This document shows, one piece after another, positions 40,401 through 52,301 of a DNA stretch of 64,000 nt (position 1 is the stretch's first letter; the number at the start of each line of letters is the position of its first letter). Under the pieces are notes generated by a model, which was not told where the DNA came from, did no database searches, and worked only from the letters and a program-made list of their open reading frames with translations. The stretch comes from Dermatophagoides farinae. Lineage: Eukaryota > Arthropoda > Arachnida > Sarcoptiformes > Pyroglyphidae. The stretch is from NCBI RefSeq assembly GCF_024713945.1, contig NC_134686.1, positions 1,264,001 through 1,328,000 on the forward strand, in the 5' to 3' direction. Both the position numbers and the translations under genes were made by a program.

Positions 40401-43400
40401 GATATTCACATCCGGAAATACAGCATTATAAACCAATGTTTTTTGATGCAAATCGATTAAAACTTTTTGTTGGTGCAAGGTATGTTTTGTGTGTTATTCT
40501 TCATTATCACTTTATTATCATGAATTATTGTTCAATAACAAAACATGTCTGTGTATGCACATATTGTATTCATCACAACAACTACAATGTGAATAACAGA
40601 GAGAAAGAAAACAGCAAAATTTCATAATCTAGTAAAATTTTGTTAATTATAAATGAATGAATGAATGATGATGATGATGGATACATGACTTGACTATCAA
40701 CAACAACAACAACAACAACAACAACAGAAATGTCTGTAATTTGTTGTTGTTGTTGTTGTTGTTGTTGTTCCAAAATGAATATGAAACGATCATCATCATC
40801 ATCATTTTATACTTGTTATCATTTTATTCATCATCAATTTGTTTATATTAATTTGTCTGCATGTGTGTGTGTGTGTGTGCGTGTTTCAAATTTGATTTTA
40901 ATTCTTTTTTTATTATTATTATTTCGTTGTTGCTTCTGCTGTTTCAATCACATTTTTTTTGTCGAAATAATGATGATGATGATGATGATGATGATGACTA
41001 TGTGTGTAATTGATTCCATTGATAATGATGATGAATGAAAATGAATATACACAAAATGTTAATGTTAATTATTAATTATGAAAAGAAAAAAAAACTGTTA
41101 TTCATCGTTATATGATGGGCACCTATAGTTTGTGTGTCTGCGTCTGTGCCTGTGTGTAATGATGATTTGTACATGGCGCGACAACAAATTGAAAGTTTGA
41201 CCTTTTTTTCCAATTTATCCATGTAAAAAAAAAACAAATGAATACTATCGGATCATGATCATTGAATATGGAATATGAGGATGGATGGATTTTTTTTTGT
41301 TTATTTCGAATTTTTTTTTCTATTTGCATAAAATTTTATCCGTTTGTGTCGGGTAAATAATTTTGTAATAATTTATAACACGAGCACCGAAGAAGACGAA
41401 GACGACGACCCAGAAATAAACTTGTGTAATATGTGTGTGTGTGTGTGTAGTTTATTCATATAAATAGAATGATGATGATGATGATGAAAAAAAAAATCTC
41501 TTGACCAAATATCACCTTGAAATGAAATGATGGTGGTAAAAACAAGTGACCGGTTATCATCATCATCATCACCATCATCCGGTCATCATCATCATTTATC
41601 ATTCATTCAATAAGGGCAATCACACACACACACACACAGACAAAATCCACTGACCAAACAAACAGGTAGAGAGACATATTTATATATTGATTGATACTGT
41701 TCGATGATATTATCATCATCATCATCATTTTTCCATCTTCACTTACTTGATGGTGATGATGATGGTGATAACCATTTTCTGGTTTTCTATTCCAATTCGA
41801 TATTTGATTTTTTTTTCATTGCCTGTTCTGTCTTTTTTTTCTGGTGGTGAATCTTTCAACAAAACAAAAAAAAAAAGAAAAAAAAAAAAAAACATGTTTG
41901 TCGTCAGGTTTTTTTTTCTTCTTGATGATCTTCAAAGTAATGTGTGTGTGTGTGTGTGTGTATGCTGTAAAGATTTTTTCCAATTTTGAACTTTTATTTA
42001 TCTCTTGTCCAGTTCATAGTCTATGTTTGTCCATATTATCTTATACTGGCTTGCTTGTTTGTTTTTTTATTTGAATGTTGCGGTCATCGTGTGTATGTGT
42101 GTGTACCATGCACACACACACACATGTCCATGATAATTGTCCTTGACTTGATAATATATTCATGACATTCATGTTCAACTATTGGATTTATTTATTTATT
42201 TTCTATCCATCCATCCATCTATCTATCTATCTAACTATCAATCTATCTATTTTCATATTTACAATGGTCCATTTTCTTCATTTTTCTTGTTAATATTCCT
42301 TGTGGTGTGATTGGATTTTCTTTACTTTTCTTTCGTTTTACGAATTATATTTAATAGTAGCTAAATCATCATCATCATCATCAAATGGGCCAAAGTTTCA
42401 AATTGATTTTGTACACACACACACCAATTGTTTGATTTTTTTTTTGTTTCTATGATTTTTTTTTTCGCGCTTTGTACTGTTATGTTGTGTGTGTGTGTGT
42501 GTGGCCAATTCAAACATTTATGCACAACAAAAAAACTGTCCAGTCATTTCTGTTGATGATGATTATCATTACGCGATATTGATAAAATATTGTCTCTCTC
42601 TCTCTCTGTCTCTATCCATAAAGAAACAGAACAAGTGACTAGACCTAAAATTCAATGATAGAGATGAAATTTTATTAATTTTTTTTCCCCGTTTTAGTTT
42701 GTTTTTTTACACGTTGTGTATGTTATGTGATGATTGTTTAGTGATTGATAATAATGGCTATAAACCATGACCAAAGTGAGAGAGAGAGATATATCTACGA
42801 CGAAAAGTGTATGTGTGTCTATGGCGACACAATGGACAAAATACACACACACACACACACACCTTTACATTGGACATTAGATTCGCTCCATATTTTTTTC
42901 TTTGATCAACAGGTTGTATATGTTGTTTTTTGTTGTTGTTGTTTCTTGCTGTTGTTGATCAAGATTGATTTTCAATTTTATCAATAGGATTCGATTTGAT
43001 TTGATTTTTCTTTATTTCAATAAAAAAAATATGGCTTATGTTACACACACATTGGCTTAGATTTTCTTCTTCTTCTTCGGTCCGAATTTTTTTTTATTAT
43101 TATTATTTGAAAAAAAGGGTATGGTTGGTGTTATAAAAAAAAGGATTGCCAAATGGGTTTTTTTTTTACTAGCAGCAGTATCTATGTTTTGTTCATGATA
43201 AAAAAACCTGTTGATCTTTGACCATTTTTATGTTTGTTGTTACGGGTTTCAAAACACTCACTCTCTTCAAGGTCGTTTAGTTTGGACTTTCGTTTGATTG
43301 TTGTTGCTGTTGTCCATCGATGGTCGTCGTTAAAAAAATTTTTTGTTTCTCCTTTTCCCTGATCCCAGATTTTTTTTAAACGTTTTTTTTTCTCCAAGAA

Positions 43401-46356
43401 GAAGAAAAAAAGAAACAAAACAAAATTTGAATTAAACAAAAAAAAAAAAAAATACATAAAACACACAATGCACGTTTTTTTTTCTCTCAACAGGGTAACC
43501 CTAACACACACACACACAAATAATTTGATATTGACCGTTGGCCATCAATTGTACATTGTGTGATTTTTTTTATGTTTTTTTTTCGTGCACACGATCATCA
43601 TCATGATGATGATGATGATAATTGAGGTACACCAGCCACCACCACCATTCGAATAAATGAGCTTGAAATGAAATTAACCAAAAGAAAGAAAAAAAATCGA
43701 TCGTTTCGTTTTTTTTCTCATACAAACACACAGTTATTGTTACTGTTGCTTGCTGGTGCTGTCTTATATCTTGGTCAGTTTTAATTCTACAGACAGAAAG
43801 ACAAGAAAAAATTGTCCAGGACTAGAAAATCGGGTCCAGTTTTTTTTTCTTGATTTTTCCCCACTGTCCAATAATAATTTTCAATTGATCATTTTGTTGG
43901 ATTCGATCATTGCTTCTGTTGTCTTGTTCTATCTGTTTCTCTCTTCTTATTTCAATTCAAACGTAATATATCATCATCATCATCATCATCATCATTATCA
44001 TGGCTGAATCAGACATACACTGCTGCTGCTTCTGCTGCTCTGAATTTTCTTTTCATCTTTTTTTTTCAAAGAAAATTTATTAGATTTTCAATGTGAATGG
44101 ATGGATGAATTGAATTGAGAAGAAGAAAAAGAATAATGGCCAGTTGAATGACAATGACGAACGTAGAAAAAAAAATAAAAATCTTTATATCTCTCAAACT
44201 GTTGCTGTTGGTTTCAGTGTGTGGTTGATTTATATAACTTTTTTTTCTACTTTTTTTTTAATTTTCTTTGGAACATACACACACAGTAAGTGTTCCAATT
44301 ACAATTTTCAATTATTAATTGTTGTCTACTAAATACCTGTAATAGATAGGGCAAATATATAGAAAAAATTAGTTTCAATTTAATAGAAAACAGTTGGCCA
44401 GAATGGTGTAGGTGGGATGTTTTTTTTTTTTTTTTTGGAACAGAAAAATCATTGTTTTTGTTTTGTTCCAAAATAAAATGCTACTGTATTGTCATCATCA
44501 TCATCATTATTATTCAATGAAAACCATAGGTGGAAACCATCAATTGGTGTGGTACAAAACCAAAAAAAAAAAAAAAATCATTATCCACTTTCACCATCCA
44601 TTTCCATACTGTGTATATATAGAACATGGAAAAATGGTTTTCATACATGGTTTTTGTCATCATCATCATCATCATAACCATAAACAAAAAAAAAAAAAAA
44701 AAAATAGAAACCAGAAAAAAATGGCGTTATCTTCATCTTGATATCATCATCATCATCATCATCATCATCATGCAAATATTATTTTCGGGTTGAGAATACA
44801 AATGTAGAACACACAAACAACAATCCATTAGATTTGATTTAAAGATTATATGACCAAATGAAAATGTTTTTTTTTTATTTTGATGAATTTATTTCAAAAG
44901 ATGTGCCATTTGTGTGTGTGTATTGTGCATGTGTGAGTGATTTCCAAAGAAAAAAAAAAACAACAAAAACCAAAGATGATTATATGCCATTGACAGCAGC
45001 AGCATTAATGATTATGATGATGATGATAATCGTTTATATGTAATCGTGTGTTCATTTTTTTTTCTGGTACCACCTAAATGATGGTAATCTCTCTCTCTGG
45101 TTATTATTATTGTTGTTATTATATAACATTCATCATCATCATCATCATCATTGTCATAATGGACACATTTTACAGATGTTATATTGTTATATGTTGGCTT
45201 TTTCATTCGTTTGTTCTTTTTCTGTTTTTTTTTTATTTTTGCATTCAAAAATTTGTCCAGAAAAAAATGTTTTTTCCCCCCATTTTTTCACTGGCTTTAG
45301 ATTCGAGATTTTTTTTTCTTTTTTTTTTTGCACAAGTAGAAGCGATTTAGCCTGAATGAGATGACTATATGAAATACACACACACACACACACAACACAC
45401 ACATGCGATTGATTTTCGCAAAAAAAAAAAACAAATCTCCATATGACCAAATGTGCGTGTTTCGATTTCTTTTTTTTTGTTTTTTTTCTATGTTTTGGAA
45501 ATATTAATTCGATATATAATGACGACAATTTTTATTTTCACATCTGGTCATATTCGGTTCATATAAATATAACCGAAACCAAAAACATATATATGAAAAA
45601 AAAACATGTGCCGAATGTAACACACACACACACACTGAACACATGTCAACCATATTTTTTTTTGCCATTGATGAATACCATGTGATGATCAAATCTGAAC
45701 CTAAACTGTCATTCGATAAACCCTCGAACAAAAATGTGACGAAAAAAAATCATTATGTTATTCTGTAGCCAGTTTGTTGGTTGTTGAAGGTGTGTGTGTG
45801 TGTGTGTGTTTCTTATTATATTTCAGGATATTTTGTAAGCAAAAAAAAACTCTCGATAAATCTTCATTAGACTAGATATATCTATAGATATCAATATCAT
45901 TTGGTAGTTCATCATTTTGGTTGTATTTTTTTTTATATATTTAATAAACATATTTTTATGTGTGTGTGTGTGTTCAATGTACATTCATTTAATCGATAAA
46001 GATCATCATCATCATCATCAACTACGATGACGACGAAGACCATCATCGGTAATGATGATGATGATGATGATGATTATCGATGCTATAGAGAGAAACAAAA
46101 AAACGAGAAGTGATGACCTAAAAAAAAAAACTTGTGATGACAAAATGAATTTTAGTTTTTTTTTGGTTTTGATTTTTTTTTTTTTGGGCGAAAAAAAGTC
46201 TCTCCCTCTCACACACTCCTCAAGTTTGCATAATTAATTAGTTTGATTTGATTAATTTTTCAATTTCAATATATATTCATTTACACTCATACACACACAA
46301 CACACACTTTTGGACAAAAAAAAAAAAAAAACGGTTACCTGTTGATTCGAACATTG

Positions 46357-46387
<31 letters not shown>

Positions 46388-47144
46388 CCGATTGATGGTG
46401 AATAATTAAATCCATTGAATGATCATTTGGTGGAGCAAAAAAAAAAAAAACAAAACAAAAAAAAATTTGTCTGGACTTTATTATCATCATTATTAATAGG
46501 TAATCTAGTTTCTTTTTGACCAAAATCTGGCTGAATCTCTCTCTCTCTCTCTCTCTATTTTATTAACACAATAAAATGGCCTTGCATACAATTATACAAT
46601 TACAATTTAATAACAATTAAATCAAATCAAGACAACAACAACAATAAAAAACAAAAGTTAGATCATCATCATCATCAAGTTAACCAAATACAATCACAAA
46701 AGTATTAAAAAAAAATGGTCATTGAGAGAATAAAACAATGTTTGAATCAACAGGTTGGTAAAAAATACCTCGATTAAAAATGGATCTTTTTGTCCATTTT
46801 CATTTTCATTTTTCCCTGTATTATGAACATCATCAACAACAACAACAACAACAACAAATCAGCCAGGTCGAGTGTAGGTGGATATTATATTGTTCCACTT
46901 CTTTTTTTTTTTTTTGTTGTTGTTGTTGTTGTTGCTATTCGAAACAAAATAACCAAATTCAACAAAAACAACAACAACAACCATTTGATCAAAGAAAAAA
47001 AAACTCTTGATGGTTGAAAAAATGAATGAATCAAATCCATTTTTTTGTGTGTGATTTTTTTTTGATTCAAAACAAGTTCTGATCTAATTTTTTCTTTTTT
47101 CTACACATCTTCTGAATATGGCTTTCGTTTTTTTCTACTTTCTA

Positions 47145-47175
<31 letters not shown>

Positions 47176-50100
47176 ACATTAGATTTATCTAAAAAAAAAC
47201 TTTTTTTGGGTTTCACCTAATCATCATCATCATCATATATAAAAATCAAATGTTGTTTCAATGAGAAATTTTTGTTTTCTTTCGTCGTAGTCGTCGTTGT
47301 TGTTGATCTGATTTGATATCCATTTCATTATAATTAACAAATAAATTATTGTCCAATTAGTGATTGAACATTGAACAACAACAAGAAAAATAATGATGAT
47401 CGTTTTAGGCAACTTGTTGCTGTTGTTGTTGTTGTTGAAATAGTAGATGTGTAGAAATAGAAGAAAATTTATTCGACACACACACAAATGTTGTTGCATT
47501 TTTGTTTCATTTCAGATGTGATCAAATTAATTTTGATTTTTTTTAAGGCGTTTTGTTGTTATTATCAAATCGAATTTCATTCGCTACTGTTGTATATACC
47601 GTTTTTTTTTGTTTTATAAAAAAAAAATCGATTCGAATTCGATGTAAACACCACCACCATCGTTGTCGTTGTTGTGTCATTGCCTCAAGCCTCAATCTCT
47701 CAATCTGATTATCATCATCATCATCATCATCATTATATCGGATATATTCACCATATTCACAATAAATATGATACAATTTTTATCAATTCACTTTTTCGTG
47801 AACTAAATTTTTTTTTTCTTCTGCTTTCACTCACAATCACATTTCGTCTTTCGAATTTCTTTTTAATATTGCATGATGATGATCATCATCATTTTTGTTT
47901 CTTGCTTCTTCTCATTACATTTTTATCGATGATCATTATTATTATGATGATGATGATGATTGTATGATTTCCTGTGCGTTCAATTAACTGTCAAATAGAG
48001 TTGGTAGTAAGTAAGTAGTGCGTTTTGTAAAAAAAAGTGACAAAATATATCCAACAGCTAGAAAAAAAGACACGATGATGGAGAATTTTCAAATTTTTTT
48101 GTTTTACCTTTTATGGATCATTCGTAAATGTTTGAATATAGAAGATATATGTTAACGAGAGAGATAACCAAAACACTTATTCATTCATTCATAGTGAACA
48201 AATTTGGGCGCGTTTTTTTTCATTTTGTGAATAGAAACAAAAAAAAAATCTAATTGAAAATTGAACCAAATTTTTCTTCGTTTATATCACCATTTATAAT
48301 CATTCAGTGAATGAGAGAGAGACATTTGGTTTCAAAAATTTGCCTCCCTCACGTTTTTTTATGAATATTTAAATTTTCGTTTGGCAAAGATAAAAAAAAA
48401 CGGAAACCAAATTGGGGGGCAATGGACGAGATATCACCATCATCAGAGATTATATCAGGCATTCAAATTGCAATTCAAATTTAAAATTTATATATATTTG
48501 CATGTTGGTGAAATGACACACACACGCAAACACCGCACCGCCACATTCGTTTTTTTTCACTGTTGATTGATTTAAATTTTTTTTTTCTTTACAGAGATCA
48601 TATTCTGGTTTTAAATCTAAAAGATTTTGCCACCACCAATAAACGTGATTATTATATTCCACCTACGACCGAAAAGAAAAGTAAATGTCATATGAAAGGA
48701 ATGAAACCAGAAGAATGCCATAATTTTATAACAACATTATTGGAAATACCGACAATGAATTATAAAGATAAACAGATTCTTGTATGTGGTACAAATGCTT
48801 ATTCACCGGAATGTGAAATAAGACGATTAACCGATTCATTCGAAATGGTTAGCAAAAGTATTTCAATCAATTCATATGGTCCATATTGGAATACAACATC
48901 GTTGTTGACTACTACTGGTGAATTTTTCTATGGTGGACCATTAGATCTTCGTGGTATTGATTCATCGATATTCAAACAGAAAGAAATTATTCCACCAAAA
49001 TCACCATTAGCTACATATCTTGATAGACGTATTGTACGAAGCGTACAACATGATTCTAATTGGATTAGTGCCGATGCAAATTTTGTATTCAGTTTTGAAT
49101 TCAATCAACATGTATATTTTCTTTTCCGTGAAACGGCTGTAGAATATTTAAATGTTGGTAAACGTGTCTATTCACGAATTGGTCGTGTTTGTAAAGATGA
49201 TCCTGGATGGCGTGAAAGTTGGACTTCATTCTTAAAAGCACGTATAAATTGTTCATTACCTGGCTCATTTCCATTCTATTTTGATGAGATACAATCAGTT
49301 GATTTGATTAATTATGGTGGCACACCTACGTTATATGCTATTTTCAACACACCACAGTAAGTGTGTTTTCAATGTTTGAACTTTTTTTTTATCATATCCT
49401 TCTCCTACTCCTACATCTGTAGCATTTTTCTGCCCACCAAAAAACTCATAGACAAGATAATTAATCAACAACAAAAAAATTTTTTTTTTTCGTTTCAAAT
49501 TAGGAACTCGATACATGGTTCAGCCGTCTGTGCATTTACAATGGATTCCGTTTTGGAAGCATTTCGAGGTCCATTTAAATATCAGCCATCATCATCACAT
49601 TTATGGGAACGAAGAGATGACAATCATGATGTATTTGAATGTCAAGTGACCAATACTACTAATCAATCGAAAAGCTATTCAACATTACGTTTGAATTCCA
49701 AATATCAACAAATGGATGATGCCGTTCAGCCTATTGATGGACGTCCATTTATTTTTGCTAAAAATGAACATTTTAAATTTATTGCTGTTGATTTGATCAA
49801 AACAAAATATTTTAGTACAGTTGAAGTAATGTTTGTTGCAACGATTGATGGAAAATTATTGAAATACGTTAAATGGCCTGATATGACTGAATCATGTTTG
49901 ATTGATGAAATACAATTAATTGATTCGAATGAAAATCAATTTTTATCCATGCAATTCTGGAAAGATACAGAATCATTATATTTTGGAACGGAAAAAGAAT
50001 TTATTCGTACTTCCGTACATCAATGTCATAATTATCATAATAAAGATGAATGTATACAAAGTGGTGATCCATATTGTGGTTGGCATGAAATTAAAATGAA

Positions 50101-51660
50101 ATGTATGAGACCTCCAGGCAATAATTTACGAGATGAAAATTGGATACAATCCGATCAGCCTACATGTTTACCTCGTTGGAGTAAATGGTTTACATGTAAT
50201 GAAGCTGATAATGGCTTAAGCCGATCAACAACAAATACGGATGAAACTTGTAAATGCCGTAAGAGGCCATGTATGATGGCCAATAATCTGGGCGATCAAC
50301 ATTGTTATGATGGATACGAATATCAAGTTTCAAATTGTACACGTAATGGTGGCTGGTCAGAATGGACATCTTGGTCATCATGTATGCCTTCATGTGGACG
50401 AGGCATACAATATCGTACACGTAATTGTAACAATCCGATTCCATCGAATAATGGAAAATATTGTCCTGGAAATGATCGAGAGGTAATATTATTAGTGGCT
50501 ACTTTTTTGGCACATTTATTCTATTTTTTCTATCAGTAGTAGATTTTTATTTTTTGAAAGTAAAAAAAATTCTTTTCTGATTAGCAATTCAATTTTTTGA
50601 TTTTTAATGTCAGAATAGTTAAAATAGGCGCCAATTATTATTATTCAAACATTGCTGAATTTTGTTTTCTTTTTTTTCTCGATTGGTTTTTATAAATATA
50701 GGAACGTCAATGTGATAATTTACCATATTGTACATGGACATCATGGAGTGAATGGACAAATTGTTCATCCGATTGTAATATCATTAGTACTAGTAAACGT
50801 ACACGACAATGTTTAGATTTCAATGGTAATGCTGTTGATAATGGTTATTGTCAAGGACCATATATTGAAACAATGAAATGTGAATGTAAAAAACATATTG
50901 AATGGACCGATTGGTTTATTAGTGATCTCAATACAAATGAAATAGTGGAACAAAGAAATGAAATTGTGATGCATAAAAATAATATTCTACCTAAAAATGA
51001 ACAACGTGTTGTTTCATTGAAATATTGTGACAATTGTGGTGGACATACATATAATTTTAAAGGAAAAGATTTTTTAATGTAAGTATAATTTGATCAATGA
51101 ATTATCTTTTCTCTAATGTTTTTTTGTTTTTGTTTTTTTATGTTTCATACAGTAAAGAATGTAGCTGTGATGATGAATCAATATGGTCAGATTGGAGTGA
51201 ATGGTCCATTTGTCATAATGATATACAGATTAGAGAACGTGTTTGTCAGCTACCAGATCGATCATCATGTGATGGACATTATAAAGAAATAAAATTTTGT
51301 CATTCAAATGGTGTAATCACTCAAAGACGTATTGAAAATGATTATAGAATGAATTGGACATTATTAATCATTGCCATCATGTTGGCCATAATATTAAGTT
51401 CAGGTTTAACAGCCATCATATTGATTTATTGTTTCTATAATAATCAAAAACATATTAAACCTGATCTAATGATGAATCATACAATATCAAGTGAACCAAA
51501 TACCTATGAAGAACCGGAAAAATATCGTATTACAACACCATTAAATAGTAATAATAATCATCATAATAATCATTATAATATACCATCAACATTGACACGT
51601 GTTGCAACGCTTAAAAAACAGACATCATTTCGAGCCAAATTGGATGATAGTAATTATTGA
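30322..51660 (+). CDS. Semaphorin-5 (Sema5A/5B/Sema5c family), six coding exons
   Basis: A transmembrane axon-guidance semaphorin, about 994 residues. Exons: 30322-30586, 40386-40479, 48595-49356, 49504-50482, 50702-51078 and 51153-51660, all GT-AG with matching phases. Exon 1 gives a Ser/Thr/Asn-rich lead and a hydrophobic segment at about 67-88, the probable signal sequence. The Sema domain runs from about 100 (motif KLFVGARDHILVLNL across the exon 2/3 junction) to about 540, and includes SAVCAFTMDSVLEAFRGPFK. The PSI domain starts at about 547 with DPYCGW. Five thrombospondin type-1 repeats start near 597, 656, 712, 766 (divergent, like repeat 4 of SEMA5A) and 835. A transmembrane helix lies at about 892-919, with a short cytoplasmic tail ending DDSNY. 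Seven repeats are usual in vertebrate class 5. The exact start codon in exon 1 is uncertain. Confidence 0.93.
30438..30475 (+). repeat. (TCA)n array coding poly-Ser in Semaphorin-5 exon 1
   Basis: A TCA/ACA trinucleotide tract inside the coding part of exon 1, read as a serine/threonine run ahead of the signal segment. It is the same microsatellite motif that fills the surrounding non-coding DNA. Confidence 0.7.
31425..31482 (+). repeat. (CAA)n microsatellite with one GAC interruption
   Basis: An ACA/CAA trinucleotide array of about 58 bases early in Semaphorin-5 intron 1, broken once near 31465. It is open in several frames on both strands, which explains the poly-Thr and poly-Val frames there. 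Confidence 0.9.
31686..31710 (+). repeat. Poly-A tract, 25 bases
   Basis: An uninterrupted A run in Semaphorin-5 intron 1. I see no adjacent retroelement coding sequence or target-site duplication, so a retroposon tail is not supported. Confidence 0.9.
37238..37265 (+). repeat. (AATCC)n pentanucleotide repeat
   Basis: Five units of AATCC plus AAT within Semaphorin-5 intron 1. The motif differs from the TTAGG arthropod telomere repeat and is interstitial. Confidence 0.9.
40480..48594 (+). other. Semaphorin-5 intron 2, 8.1 kb
   Basis: The donor GTATGT at 40480 and acceptor TTTACAG ending at 48594 join KLFVGA to RDHILVLN in phase 2. The interior is CA, CAT, CAA and homopolymer repeats. No additional Sema exon is needed, because the domain is continuous across the junction. 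Confidence 0.7.
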
Positions 51661-51847
51661 AAAATTTTTTTTCCCAAAAAACAAAAAATCCATCGTGTTC
51701 ATTTTTTATATACTCTTTTTCATTTTTACATTCAATTTGTAAATATTTTCTTATCATGTCATTTCATCGATGAATTTTTTGTGTATTTATTTCAGAAAGA
51801 ACCAAAAAAAAAAAAATGTTTTTTTTCACACAATTATGAATTTTGTA

Positions 51848-51853
51848 AATAAA
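51848..51853 (+). terminator. Candidate Semaphorin-5 polyadenylation signal AATAAA
   Basis: AATAAA about 190 bases past the Semaphorin-5 stop codon, followed by T-rich sequence. This placement is plausible because the next gene starts at 52302. Confidence 0.45.
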
Positions 51854-51999
51854 ATTATTTTTTTTTCTTCAAAAAAAAAATAAAACCTTGACACCTGTTG
51901 ATGATTATTCTGTTCATTTTATACATTGAGCTCAAGCGCGTGAATTTTAAAATTAAAAAACAATACAATCGTTTTACCGAAATATCGATTGTATCGTAG

Positions 52000-52003
<4 letters not shown>

Positions 52004-52034
<31 letters not shown>
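52004..52034 (+). repeat. Poly-T tract, 31 bases
   Basis: An uninterrupted run of T, the longest homopolymer noticed in the window, located between two head-to-tail genes. Confidence 0.9.
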
Positions 52035-52035
<1 letters not shown>

Positions 52036-52060
52036 GTATTGGTTTAGCTCTTGTCAAAAG

Positions 52061-52083
52061 TTTTTTTTTTTTTTTTTTTTTTT
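52061..52083 (+). repeat. Poly-T tract, 23 bases
   Basis: The second long T run, 26 bases after the first, in the same short intergenic spacer. Confidence 0.9.
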
Positions 52084-52301
52084 ATTTTCTCGGCGTTTTT
52101 TTGTTTGTTTGAAATAAAAAGAGAAAAAAAAGTGGCATAAATGACAGTTAGATACGTCGTCAATTTTTGTTTTCTTTGTTTTTATTCAGAATTATATTGA
52201 TTTTATCTTTGCACTGTTCAATCCTATATTGTTACAACAACAACTACAAAAGTGTTATTGATTATATTGATTTTAATGTTTTTATAATATAAATTATCAT
52301 C

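Larger units (their letters stand above)
51854..52301. other. Short spacer with the GAPVD1 promoter and 5' UTR
   Basis: This spacer between the Semaphorin-5 signal and the GAPVD1 ATG must contain the GAPVD1 promoter unless the two genes share transcripts. It is dominated by two long poly-T blocks. A weak acceptor-like sequence (TTTATTCAG, 52181-52189) could end a 5' UTR intron. Confidence 0.4.
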
